A stretch of 64,000 nucleotides of DNA from Trochalopteron elliotii (Eukaryota > Chordata > Aves > Passeriformes > Leiothrichidae). The notes under the pieces were generated by a model, which did no database searches, was not told the DNA's origin, and saw nothing but the letters and a program-made list of their open reading frames with translations. This document shows, one piece after another, positions 51,678 through 63,110 of the stretch; position 1 is the first letter of the stretch; the number at the start of each line of letters is the position of its first letter. Both the position numbers and the translations under genes were made by a program. Where the stretch lies: contig JANPWX010000072.1 of the NCBI GenBank assembly GCA_024734555.1, positions 3,878,420-3,942,419 of the forward strand. The letters are read 5' to 3'.

Positions 51678-52286
51678 AAGGGATGCGGTAACGGCGTCGC
51701 CTCGCTTGGCTAGCCCCGGACACCACCGCAAGCTGGTGCCTGCGCTGAGACCCTGCGTGCTGTGAAGGAGAAGAGTAAAAGAAAGGAGGGACTCTCTCGG
51801 GGGTCAAATGCAACCGGAGTTTATTGGGACGCAGCCCTCACTTCACAGCCGGTGTCCCAAGAGAGACACCCAGCTCAGTGATGCAGCTCCTTTTAAAGGA
51901 AGGCGGGATCCAGGGATGGGTTACAAAACAGGCCAATGAGGGAAAACCAGGGCACATAGTTGACACAGGTAACAGCAAACCATAAGAAAGTAGGAGGGGG
52001 ATGGCTGGATCCTGCCCAATCACTCGATGCCTCTCCCCGAACTTTCCAGACTCAGGGAGATGCCCTGGGATGATGGACAGGACCAGGGGGATACATAACA
52101 CAAGATTGACAATTCAGGAGGGAACCAATCAGAGGACAGTTGCAGGGGAAAGGTATGGGGGAGGGTTGCACAACAAGATGGGGTACAAGGGAACAAAATG
52201 GAGTCCAAAGGACAAAATGAGAGTACATGAAACTGAGCTATACATAGAACCAATGTGAAACCCAAAAACACACCTCCACAAAGGGA
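51678..52286 (-). mobile_element. Solo ERV LTR with 6-bp target duplication
   Basis: A 597-bp LTR (51684-52280) begins TG and ends CA on the plus strand and is flanked by exact direct repeats aaggga (51678-51683 and 52281-52286). A 6-bp duplication fits betaretrovirus-like (ERVK, class II) integration. Transcription runs on the minus strand: TATA-like TTTAAAA (plus 51890-51898) precedes the AATAAA signal (plus tttatt at 51820-51825) by about 70 bp. The U5 side (51684-51850) holds about a dozen CpG dinucleotides, rare elsewhere in the window. No primer-binding site or viral gene is present, so it arose by recombination between two LTRs. Exact target repeats and retained CpGs suggest a young insertion. 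Confidence 0.94.
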
Positions 52287-52984
52287 GAAGAGAAAGTTCC
52301 AATCAGAAAAATTTGTAGGTCCATTCAATTCTGAAATCCAAAGTAAAAATAGTAGTAGCATAAGTAAACTCAGGTCTAAAATATTTTCTTTTTGTTTTCT
52401 CTTGTAACAGGAAATTAATTCAATTAGTTGGAATACACCATGCGTGTTTAATGTGACAATTTGAACTGGGAATGCTACCTTTTAGCCTTGAGAATTCTAA
52501 TGACATCATTAAGGTTGTTTATAGAAATCTACGAAATTAAATGATTGCTATTAAACACCATCCTTTCTGAGATGGAAGCTGGAATGGCTCCTGGGTATGA
52601 TAAGAGAGAACAGTCTCTCATTTCTAGATCACTGCTTTGAACTCGAGCCAGGATAACAACAATGAGAAATTATTATCAACAAAAGACAGGCAACATGCAC
52701 TATGAAAGGAGATTATGGTGTCAGGCAGTTTCTTAGGGTGCTGGTACCTTCCTGGGAAGCGTGCTTTGCATGCAGTGCTGCTCCACAAGGATATTAAGAT
52801 CAAGCTACTGCCTAGCTGAGAATACAGTCACTGCTCTGCAGAGAGATCATAGTTCCAAGTATCACCAAATATCCATCTTCCACCAAAATGAAAGTCATTT
52901 TATAAAACAGAAGGTAATGGACTCTAGAATACAAATTGTCCTTGTTTAGGAGAAAAAGTAATCTACATCTACAGACTAAACAGC
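52287..52984. other. Unique non-coding DNA
   Basis: No gene or classified repeat is recognised. Confidence 0.5.
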
Positions 52985-53560
52985 CTCCCTGATGGGAGAA
53001 ATCCTGAAGGGTATCCTGGGTGTGACTAGCATGTATGTTCTTGATCTGGACCCTAATGCTGACTCAGACTTGATTTCCTGCCTTGTCCTTGTGTCTGCCT
53101 CATCAGTTCCCTGGACAGCACTGAGCTGTGGCTCACTGATTACTGATGAGTAACATGGTTACTGGTTACTGTGTCTGGATCTGACCTGGATCATGGCTGT
53201 GCCTTGCTGGCTTGACTTCCTTGTTTGATTTCTTACTCACCATGAACTTATCTGGGATCTGGACTTGTGATTGGACTTAATAACTGTCACCATACCTGCC
53301 CTGCTCATCTTGCTCAGGTCTGTGGGATTGTTCCCTTGTCAGTGAGGTCCCTTTGACTTTGACTGCTCTGTTCTTGTGTGTGTGCCCCTGGCTACCTGTG
53401 CCTGGCAGAGCAGCCTTCTCCTGCTACTCCTTGCTCTCTGATTTGGGCATAACCAGCAGGGTTAGTGTAGCAGGAGCTGTGGGGTGCCCTGAGTAGGAGG
53501 GGATGAACCTCCCTGTGCTGGTCAGTCAGCTCCCACTGGCCTGGCAAAAGCCAACATCAT
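52985..53560. repeat. Unclassified GC-richer repeat-like block
   Basis: A block of higher GC content than its flanks, built of recurring words such as tctggac/gatctgga, gacttg, and ttactgg (for example 53046-53056, 53171-53187, 53256-53276). It looks like a diverged dispersed repeat (LTR or low-complexity retroposon), but I cannot assign a family, termini or a coding frame. Confidence 0.35.
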
Positions 53561-54886
53561 TCCACTGCCAAAACATCAGCCAAAGGAGAACACAATGCTC
53601 TTGCTGAAATGTGTTTCAAGGGATAGAGGTGGCAAAGCCAGAATGGGTTCCTGCTAGTGTCAGGAGACACTGGAGATGTGAGCCCACCCACAGGAAAAGA
53701 CACAAAGATACAGGAGGAGGGAAGTGAAAGATGACAAGTCGAAGGGATAGAGCTGGAGACCCTGCCTTAGATCGAGGTACTCCTTGCTAGAGCAGGTACA
53801 ACCTTAAGAGACTGGAGTCAGTGGAATAACCAAGGTAGACTACAGTAAGAAGGAAAGAGCAGCAGAAAACAGAAGGAGCAAGACATGATAGAAAGAAATA
53901 ATTTTGTTTCTCAGTACCTCAGAATCAGAAATTAAAAGTTTACCTTAATTGAAAATAGAATTAATTCATTGAACTTCCTGTAGTGGAGGCTTGTTTTACT
54001 CATGACACCCTGACAAGGCAAGTTACATCAAGTTACCCAGACTTGTTCTTAACAAGCTGCTGCAGTGTTGACACTCCTAAAGTCTTGGTGTGAAAGGTTG
54101 TGTTTAGAAGACCAGCATGATTCTAGATATTCCAAAGACTTCTCTTTAATGACGATTTTAACATATGGTTAGATAAAATATATTGCATGCAGAGAGATGG
54201 ACAAGGAGGTTTCCTGCTCAGCACTTCTTTCTGGTGCTCACCTCACACATCTGACCAGTCTTTAACCCCATTCTGCAAGACAGTACAAATTTCTACCATG
54301 CACATTTGGAAATGGTAACATGTTACCAAGCCTTAAAAATCAAGAAGTACCTTCTGAAGAAATAGCTGACCATCTCATCTCCTAAAAATAATAATACATA
54401 TTCTAGAAAAATAAGTGGATGACAAACAACGCCACAATAATGGTGATAAAGAAAATATCTCTTCACACAGTTTGGACTTTTAAGCTCAGATACGTCATTT
54501 TTAAAAATAAAATATTTTCATTCAAGTGATTATTTATAGAAGTTGGCACATTTTTTTGGCATAAACATTAAGAAATTATTTTTTTATGCAGAGCCCTGTA
54601 TTTTTGGCTCTGAAATTAGCTGAGAGAAATGGAACTGAGCTAGTTTAAACTGTTACATTTTGTGATAGTTTTTCTCAGGGAGACTTTTGAAGTGCAGAAT
54701 ATGTCCTTGGTTATGTTTTTAACAGCTTCTCTGAGTTATAGCATGCTAGTACAGACTGTATGAAAGGATCATGCTTTGACTGCTGCAGCCTCTGAAAAGA
54801 CCGAATGGGTTAATAATTTTATTTCTCTTTACAGCATACTTCCATCTTGATGTCATTTAAACTGTTCTCTTTTTTCATCCTTCCAG
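53561..54886. other. Unique non-coding DNA
   Basis: No gene or classified repeat is recognised. It ends with a pyrimidine tract leading to the exon-like segment at 54887. Confidence 0.5.
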
Positions 54887-55090
54887 AGCAGTGTTAGAAA
54901 GTTGCAGTGGTAATAAATCCTTCACTGTGGCTTTTGAAGCTGGAAATGCCAAGGTGCATTCACCATTTACCTCAACAGGCCTGTTCATGGCAGCTATTAC
55001 AAATGACGTGAAATATATGTCAATGTCATGCAGCATTATTCTGACTTATCACTGCAGCTGTCTTTGTAAATAAACTTTACAACATCAAAA
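54887..55090 (+). other. Candidate terminal exon (unproven)
   Basis: A good acceptor (ctcttttttcatccttccag, ending 54886) opens a frame of about 60 codons. The frame closes at a TAA (55071-55073) lying inside an AATAAA signal (55069-55074). A fully open acceptor-to-stop segment this long in AT-rich DNA is mildly unusual. The peptide contains a stretch NKSFTVAFEAGNAKVHSPF that I do not recognise. No upstream exon could be tied to it, and overlap of stop and poly-A signal would leave almost no 3' UTR. It could also be a conserved non-coding element or chance. Confidence 0.2.
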
Positions 55091-56599
55091 AATAGAATCT
55101 TTTACTATTTCTAGTATTTAAACACTTGTTTTTAAATGGAATTTCAAAAAATTGAAATTTTTTGGTATCCTTCAATTGCAAACAAAGAACTACTGCCTGG
55201 AATGCAAACATATGGCTCCAAGTATTTATCCACACTTTTAGATTGCTTCTGAGTCTTCTTTTGGACCCTTGGGGGTCCAAACAGGATTTTCAGAAAACCC
55301 AGAATACAGGTGGTAGGGTTGAGACTGCTCAAATATATCTGCACTTGTCACAGTCCTCTCAGTATATGCCAGCCAGCTCATTTGCCCTCCCTCCCTTCCA
55401 GGAGTTCTACCTCACAAAAGAATCACATCATAATAAAACCATACTTTTTGACATTAGATAACATCCAGCCATGCATGGAATCTTCATGAGGAGCTGAAGG
55501 GATGATGGCAGAGGTTTCTATATCTCTATCTGCAATTGCAGACACCTGTAACTCTTTTCCACTTTGAGTGTCTCCAGACACTGACATATATACCCTACAG
55601 GACAGGATAGTCAGTGGGTTTATACAAGAAATTTTGTTAAGGAAAATTATTTAGTAGGAAGATTGGCTAGATTGAGGTGATAAGGAGCAGGGCTCAGACA
55701 CGCTAACTGGCCAGCAGACTGTTTAGACAGCCTATTTTTCTACCTTTTCCCTATTTTCCCAAGTTTATTCCTCTTAGATCCACCCTGAACATAATTTCTC
55801 AGCCTTTGGCCCTTCCTTTAGGCTTTCCATAATGAGATTTGTAAAGCCACAGACTCCCTCAAGCATCCTATAATACTCAGCCTTGTTTCCACATGCTTAT
55901 CTGTTCCATGGTTCAGCTTGACCCACTTCAAGACTGTGACTGAGTAGTTTTTCAGTGAATTATCAATCACTGTCTGAGCAGTTCTGGTTTTTGTTACTGT
56001 CTCAATTATCACCTACCTGGCAGATTTGTGTATCTGTGTGTTCAATTTATCACCTTTCTTGTTATTTATTATTTCATTTATAATGAATAGTCAGGTAAAT
56101 AATGAAGCAGATTTCCCATACTCTTACAGTGATCAACCAGCCTGAATGGTCTGCAAATGAAGTCCAGGATGCATCATATGTGATAATAGGCTTTATTTTT
56201 CTTTATGTGCCCTTTGATTTCCAGAATTCAAATGGTACATTTTTGTAAAGTACTGTAAAAAATGTTGTATTACATGCTTTGTGAGGACTGGGTGGACCCC
56301 CTGTATTGGCTTTCTGCTGTGTCAGTGAGCGAGCAGGCTCCTGTAGGCACATAACCACAAATGGAGTATTTTATGTTTATCTGTCTTCTCTGCTGCGTGT
56401 TGAATTGCGGCAACTGTCCAGTTTCTTGATGCTGGACATCAAGGTCTCCTGAACACAAAAAAGTTCTGGCTACATCTGGCACAACCTATGTGAGAATGTT
56501 ATTGCCTGTCCTTCCAGACCAGTTGCTGTGGCATTTGGTCTTTTGGCTTTTGCATGTCCAGCCTCTCATCAGCATTTGCCAACTTGTAAGCAGCTGGTC
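55091..56599. other. Unique non-coding DNA
   Basis: No gene or classified repeat is recognised. Confidence 0.5.
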
Positions 56600-56955
56600 A
56601 TTTGCACGTGCCAGATTTTTCATCCACCAGCACATCCAAGTCCTTCTCCTGAGCCCCTCCCCCACTCAGCTCCCTGTCCCTTGCAAACCCATGCTGAGGG
56701 GGAGCTCCATCCACTCTCTGTGTCATTGGGGAAGCAATTCAAGAGCCCCAGTGCCAAGGCAGAGCTCTGACACCCCTTGTCCCCAGCCTCCACACAGACA
56801 TGGAGCCAGTGACAACAGATCCCTGGCTGCATCTGTCTGGCCAATTCCTCATGACCCACATAGGCCACCCTCCAAAACCAGAGCTTGGCAATGCAGGGCT
56901 CAGGGTGTCCTGTGGGACTGTGTCCAAAGCCTCACAGGGGGTATGGGCACATCAG
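56600..56955 (-). mobile_element. Old CR1 LINE fragment
   Basis: On the plus strand this reads as antisense CR1 ORF2: 'catccaccagcacatccaag' then 'tccttctcctgag' (about 56621-56650), and 'tgtgggactgtgtccaaagc' near 56910. A GC-rich, diverged middle part lies between these landmarks. A 167-codon open frame over the region (56490-56993) is a by-product of antisense CR1 and not a gene. The minus strand has no intact RT. Confidence 0.75.
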
Positions 56956-56989
56956 GGCTGCCAGAGGCTGAAATTTTATGGTTAATGGC

Positions 56990-57660
56990 TTAAAGATTGT
57001 ATGAAGGAGTTTTGCCCATTATGACAAAAATATATAAAGAAGCTGCGACCACCCAAGCCCACTCCTCCTTGACCTGACTGCAACTTCAAACTGTGACTTA
57101 AGCCACCTAAGGGAACCTGAGATGAGATACAGGTGACACTGTTGCTCAGTTACTTCAGGTCAAGGGACAAGTGAACAAGACTAAGGGAGAAGAATGTACC
57201 CACAAGAAAGCCAAACCCAGCAGATGTCCTGAAAATCATCCCTACCTGTGTTCAGGGTGGGAGAGGCCCACAGGCCAGCAGACACAAGGGGGAAAGGAGA
57301 GAGTTTTGGGGATGGGTCATAACCTCTGGTCAGAATACAATGAACAAGGGCTGTCCCAAGGAGGAGTGGTGAACCATGAACACTCTGGCTGGAATGAAGG
57401 CATCTAGAGCTGACAGGTCCTCCCAAGGAGCTCACTGTGATCCTCAGCTCTTCCAGCCTATCCTATCCGCAGACCAGTGGATACTCGTTGTCTAGGTCCC
57501 AAATCTCTCCACACTGTGGGAAAGCTGTTGGCCCCAGCAACACCAGACTGATGTTACTGACCATGGCTGGCTGGCACACTGCATTTTTAGCTGCCCCTCC
57601 CAGATGTCTCACTCACACAATGTGCAAGCAACTTGCCAGATGCTACAGCAGAGAGTAAGA
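56990..57660. mobile_element. Possible LTR-like or retroposon block
   Basis: A block with promoter-like tatataaaga (57031-57040) on the plus strand, followed by GC-richer sequence ('agctgcgaccacccaagccc', 'gggagaggcccacaggccag', 'cacactgtgggaaagctgtt'). It has the texture of a bird LTR or ERV leader, but I could not find paired TG/CA ends, a target duplication or a coding frame. It directly follows the CR1 piece, so the pair may mark an insertion cluster. Confidence 0.35.
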
Positions 57661-60476
57661 GTTTTGCCAATGGCCTGCAAAAGTGCCCAACCAGCCTGGA
57701 AAAATGCAGCTGTGGCCAAAGGATCAGAGTTACTAGCAGCTCGCAGAACAACAGATGATGCAGCAACGGAGCCTGGCTTTGCTGTAGGCAGCAGATACAG
57801 ACTGCCTGGCTGCCCCCCTGTGTGGAGGCTACTGAAGCAGTCACATGTCACACAGGGAGCTAATGAGCAGTGAGATCGTTCTGTATTGAACTAGTAAAGC
57901 ACTTCCATGAGACGGCACAAAGCTCTTTGTCATGTGGTACAGAGAGAGATACCCCTTCAAGTGCAATGCAATGATGATATAGCATTTCTCTCTAGAGTGC
58001 TTGCAGCAATATAGACATGAATGAATCCACATAAGCAGTCTAGAGGAGCAGTGAAAACTCTCCAAGCTGAATACCGTTGGCAGCATAGGCACAGAAATAA
58101 TGCACTTAAGATGGTAAAGAACAAAGAAACATCCGTATTTTTTCTTTTTTTTTTTATAGAGCCAAGCAGATCGTACACGTTTTTCTTGATCAGATTGAGA
58201 CGCTGTAAAGAAATAAAAATGACCTGTGTAGGAGGAAAATAAAGCAAACTAGATGAAATAATGCCCTTATTATTTTTGATGCTGAATTGCAATTCTTCAG
58301 TAGTGTTATAGCAGGATGATTTAGCTTGGTATAATACTCCCAGTTGTCTTATTTTCCTGTTAACAATGTTTGTTTCTCTTCGTGGCTGAAGTAACTCTTC
58401 ACTTTTTCTGCAGGAGTGATGTATGAAAACTTCTGCTAGTCAGCAGTGACTGCTAGTGGAGAAAACACTAAGGAAATATTTTTCTTCATCCACACTATAT
58501 TATCTAGGACATAAACCAACATTCCTGGTGAAAGAGAGCAGATAAAAACCACAAGAGACAGGGAAAGGCAGGGAATGGCTGAGAAGTCATTTTAAATTCC
58601 CTGCCTTTTTTTTCTATAAAACATGAATGTGGAGAAGTTAAAATAATGTCTGGGATAAGACAAGTCAACCTTCAGCCATTATTCACATTAAGTCTAGAAT
58701 ATCAAAGCACTTACATTTCCAGTAGCCTTTGATTTGCACTTGGGCTGCGTTGTGATATGTCTATGATCTAAAACTTAAGGCTCTAAAATAAAATGTATGC
58801 AGTCAATAGGCCCTAGATTTTAATTTTTTTTTTAGATAAAACAGAAGGCTTCTACTGCAACAACCTCTGCCATGGAAGCAGATCTGGATTGATTTGGAGC
58901 TGGAGCAGGAGGAATTTGGGGGGCTCTGGTCCTCTCCACCTACTGGAGAGCATATTCATGTGTCTGCTTCCTCTCCCTAAATTCTTCCCTCTTCTCTTAC
59001 ATGTTTAGACTTAACTGTCTGCCCTTAATTTATGGAATCAGACTCCATGGAAATCAATATTTTTGCCGTTGATTTCAATTATTTCCACATCCACCCTCTG
59101 TGCTTTTCTGAGACACCCACATATTCAGTATGTTTTAGGAATACACTTCCAAGTCACAGCAGGAGGGTCTCCAAGTGTGCTTTTTGATGGAATAAGGAAG
59201 GCAAAAACAACTGCTGGTGCACGCAGGTGTAATAGTGTGTGAAGAGGGAAGCTTGGTCATTTCTGTTTGCCTGTAGTCTTTACCAGAAACTGATTTGTGT
59301 CACAGATATCTCTCAGCATCTTTGATATCTCCAAAGATAAAAATTGAAAGGTGGCTTTAGTTTAAAGCAGAATTTGATAGCTGGAACTTATCTCCACCTT
59401 GCACAAACGTCTTAGCTAAACTTAAAATATACTTTTTTATACTATCATGACAATGGCTGGTTCTCCCATACCTTTGTTTATCAGTGATACTGTCTGAAAA
59501 AGAAAAGAGAAATCATATACTTATGTGTTTGAACACCACATCTGGAAAAGACTGGTTAAAATGCAGCATTTGGAAAAAGTACTTTGATTTGTGACACTGT
59601 TTCAGACTTTTATATTCACAAATTAAGTGAAAAATTATACTCTTCGTTTTGCAGCATCCTATTCTTTTAATTTTTGACCTACCAATATGAATAATGTTAA
59701 TTTAACAAAAAAATCACAAAATAATTCCATTTTAGACACTTGATGTATACTGGATTTTCTGTAGCTTTCAGAAAGTCACTCACAGATCTTCCTGTACTGG
59801 TTCACAAAAGGTCAAAACTATTTTAAAGATGAGGTAATTAATGAAATGGCATAGCGGAACCATTTCAGAGCATTCTTGTATCCTATTGAAAAAGAAAGGT
59901 GTGCCTTACAGAGCAGATCCTGAGATTAGACATGCATTCATTCCTAAGGTTGCTTATATCAGCATGATGGACTCAAGACCCAAATCCATCAGTAAGGACT
60001 TTGAGCAGATACTTTGTACATGCAAGTTGTCCTGTTGTCTTCATCACTTCCCATCTGTAAAACTTTGAAGCAATACTGCCATTCCCTATGACAGCATAAA
60101 GATATCACTTAAAGCTTATAAAGATGAATTCATTAAGCATTTCAAAATCATAAAAATAATTGCGCCAAAAAATTTTAAAAAAAAAGACAATTTTTTTCTC
60201 TCAGAGAGGGATTTGGATGTGATTCAGTAAATAAAGTATGCAGCCACATGCTCAATGAGTATAAAAAGACATATAAAACAGCTGGTTCCTCCCTTGAGCA
60301 GATCCATTCTGTGTTGCAAGGCCATAATCCAAAGTCAGTGATTTTCACAAAAAGGTTTTAGTTGACAGGAGTCAGCTGCGGACTAACTCTTGGCGAGGAA
60401 GGCATCTGCTCCAAAATTAGCAGCAAAACGTGTCTATAGACTTAGAACATATACTCACACAAACAGGAAGGATCCT
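57661..60476. other. Unique AT-rich non-coding DNA, about 2.8 kb
   Basis: No gene or classified repeat is recognised. Open frames of up to 111 codons lie on both strands near 57600-58290, contradict one another and have no recognisable domains. Confidence 0.5.
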
Positions 60477-60660
60477 GGAATCATGGAATAGTTTGGCTTG
60501 GAAGGGACCTCTTAAGGCCTGCAGGCCAACATTCTGCTCCAAGCTAACAGCAAGGACGGGCTGCTCAGGATCTTTTCCTCTTGAGCTTTTAAAATTGACA
60601 ATGTCTTTAAAGCCAGCAGGCAACCTGTTCCAGGGGCCCAGGCACTCTTGCTGTGAAATC
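60477..60660 (-). mobile_element. CR1 LINE 3' end
   Basis: The plus strand shows the antisense CR1 terminus: 'ggaatcatggaatagtttgg' then 'cttggaagggacctcttaag' (60477-60516), and 'ggcaacctgttccaggggcc' near 60620. About 180 bp of the 3' end remain. The overlapping 140-codon plus-strand frame (60430-60852) starts with GTG and is not a gene. Confidence 0.9.
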
Positions 60661-61547
60661 TATATGAGGAATCATCCTTCAGAAACTTTCCAGCTTTTTG
60701 GTGTTAAATTTTGCAGGTATACTCTTATAATAGTTGCTTTTTCAAGTTTGTATCCAAGGTATCACTGTACATATGTGGGTAAGCTCTTTGAGAGGGAGCT
60801 GGGTTTTGCACAACCTTTGATAGAGTCCATTCTTAATTGGAGAATGTGGTAACAAGTGTAACAGCAGCCATTACATTAGGATGTAAGATAAGCAAGATAC
60901 AGTTACATTTTATATTCAATGGTACTTTGGGTATTTCAAGCCTCTGTCCCTTACTTCATTAAAAGGTTCTTTGCCCTGGAGATAAGAGTGACATGTATCC
61001 TCCAAGAAATCACTGACAAAAACAAGAAACACTTAAGAAAAACCCTTTGTTCTCTAATGCAGAAAAGAAGCTTTTCCTATGCTAGGACACTGAGGAAGGT
61101 GACATTGCATATATTTTCAATTTAATAAGGAAAAGGAAAGAAATTTCATGGGGAAGAAAAGCAGATTTTTTGTCATTAGATCCTCCTAAAATCATTGGGT
61201 TGTGCAGCACCTGTAATGACACAGATGTTTTTTCACAAGAGAATTGAAGTCTGCCTTCAACATACACACAAAATAACAAAGCATTTTTTCTCTTGTCAAA
61301 TCTATTTTATAGATTTAACATTCTTGGCTTATTATTAAAAAAAATAATTTCTTATTGCCTCATTGATTTATAAATGTTTACATATTCTGTTTTTCATTGC
61401 AATGCTTGTCTGTTGTCTTTGACTTGGTAAAAGTTGTTAGCCAGATTCAAAAAACAGACTTGCTCTAAGGACTGCAACCAGCACATAGTATCAAACAGTT
61501 TACATAAAGTCTCATTTTCTGGTGTGTTTGCTTTTTGTGGGCCATTT
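60661..61547. other. Unique AT-rich non-coding DNA
   Basis: No gene or classified repeat is recognised. Confidence 0.5.
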
Positions 61548-61562
61548 CATTATTATGCAAAT
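61548..61562 (+). promoter_or_regulatory. Candidate SOX-OCT composite motif
   Basis: The sequence cattattatgcaaat matches the SOX2-OCT4 composite consensus (cattgttatgcaaat) at 14 of 15 positions, including a perfect POU octamer atgcaaat. The mismatch lies in the SOX half. The motif sits in a stretch without recognisable repeats. A single motif is weak evidence: octamers occur by chance several times in this AT-rich window. Confidence 0.25.
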
Positions 61563-63092
61563 GGAGTTAGGCCATTTTGCAGACAATCTAATTGTTGGCA
61601 TAATATGTCCTCATTATTTGTATAGTGCAGCAGTTTGCATTAGGCATTACCAAGTGTAACAGATACCAATATAACAGCCTGATTTTTGAGAAACAGAGGC
61701 TACTTTTTATCAAAGGCTGTGCATACCAGTTTCTAAATCCAGCCAAGAATCACCAACAGCCCTCAGCAAACCTAAACTGCACAGCTCTTTCACAGGCTAA
61801 ACATGCACTGTTTGTGTCTATAGGAGCAATATCACTTTTCTGACCCATACATTTGAAGTTTTCATCCTCTAATGCTTTCATTTCTGCACAAGCTTTTGCT
61901 CTTAAATGTTGAAGACAGTATTACGCTATGCCTACATATTTGCAGCAAAGGAATAAAGATAAATAAAGCACTATTAAAATAGCAAATGGAAACCAAACTG
62001 ATCTCTTTTTAGCTAGCAATAGGAATGCAAAGCTGAAACTTTCATCCTGTTCCCAAACAGTAAATCTTATCTTTTCAGAAAATGCTGCCAATTTAGCACT
62101 GTTGAACTTTGGAATACAGCCATCCACACATAAACACATTTGCACATTATTTTGGTTGGCCGTTGCTAAAGCCATATGCTGGGATTTTTTTTTAATTAAA
62201 AAGACACCTTAGATAATCTTGCAGTGTTCACACAGAATAAAACATTCCTAAAGGTTCTAAAATGTCAACAAAATACTGAAGTAGAAAGGATATTTTTTTC
62301 CCCTCCACTAATGTAAATAATGTCAGCTGAGTGAATTTTAACAGCCATGTTTTATGCCTTTATGAAGACGCTACAGTCACTTGTGTTCTGACATTTAAAG
62401 TTTTAATGCAGGAAGGATCAGGCACTTCTAAATCCCACTGACCAAAATCAAGAATTTCATACTCCTTTGCCTGTTACCAGAGCTGAAATCCTGATCTGTG
62501 TAATGCAGAGTATCAAAGCAGCTAAAGAGTTGGTTTTCATTTTTAAACAACATGCAAAATTACTTAATGTAATTGAGCAGATGAAAACTGAAGTATCAGA
62601 GATGGGTTTATATTTTTTCACTCTCAATTTCTACCTAAAAAATGTACCCTGGAAATACCTATGTTTTGCTAACTGAGAATAGATTAGACTGCAACTGCCA
62701 TGATACCTCAAATATGAAGGGATTTATTTCTTTTTTCTTTTTGCTTTTGGCACTAAAATTGTGGATTATTGAACAGTATTGAATGTAGATTTGCCTCTTC
62801 TAGTCATCAGGAAGTGATCAATCACTGTTGAACTGTGTATATAACTGCAGGATATCAAGCTGCCATCACTACTAGTGCCACTGTTTCTCAGCAATGAGAG
62901 GAGACAACACAAGTTCCCTTTCCTTCCTTGCACAAAGTCTCCAACATTCAAACAGACTTCTCCAGTCTTTCAATAGCTTCCAGTTTGTGAGTCTCTTTGC
63001 TGGAAAAAGCCTGAAAGTCTTTTATTGAATTAAACCAAAGAATTATTTCTTAAAAAGGACAGAGAGAAAGAACAGAAGAATAAACCAGTTAT
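61563..63092. other. Unique AT-rich non-coding DNA
   Basis: No gene or classified repeat is recognised. Short A/T runs are the only simple repeats. Confidence 0.5.
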
Positions 63093-63110
63093 GGGGGGGG
63101 GGGGGGGGGG
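63093..63110. repeat. G18 homopolymer
   Basis: Eighteen consecutive G residues flanked by AT-rich sequence. Such runs can form G-quadruplexes and are prone to length error in sequencing and replication. Confidence 0.97.

Noticed and set aside
56490..56993. 167-codon plus-strand open frame, proline/serine-rich
   Set aside because: Overlaps an antisense CR1 fragment and begins outside it with no start context; composition reflects the repeat.
60430..60852. 140-codon plus-strand open frame
   Set aside because: Starts with GTG and runs across an antisense CR1 3' end; no recognisable domain.
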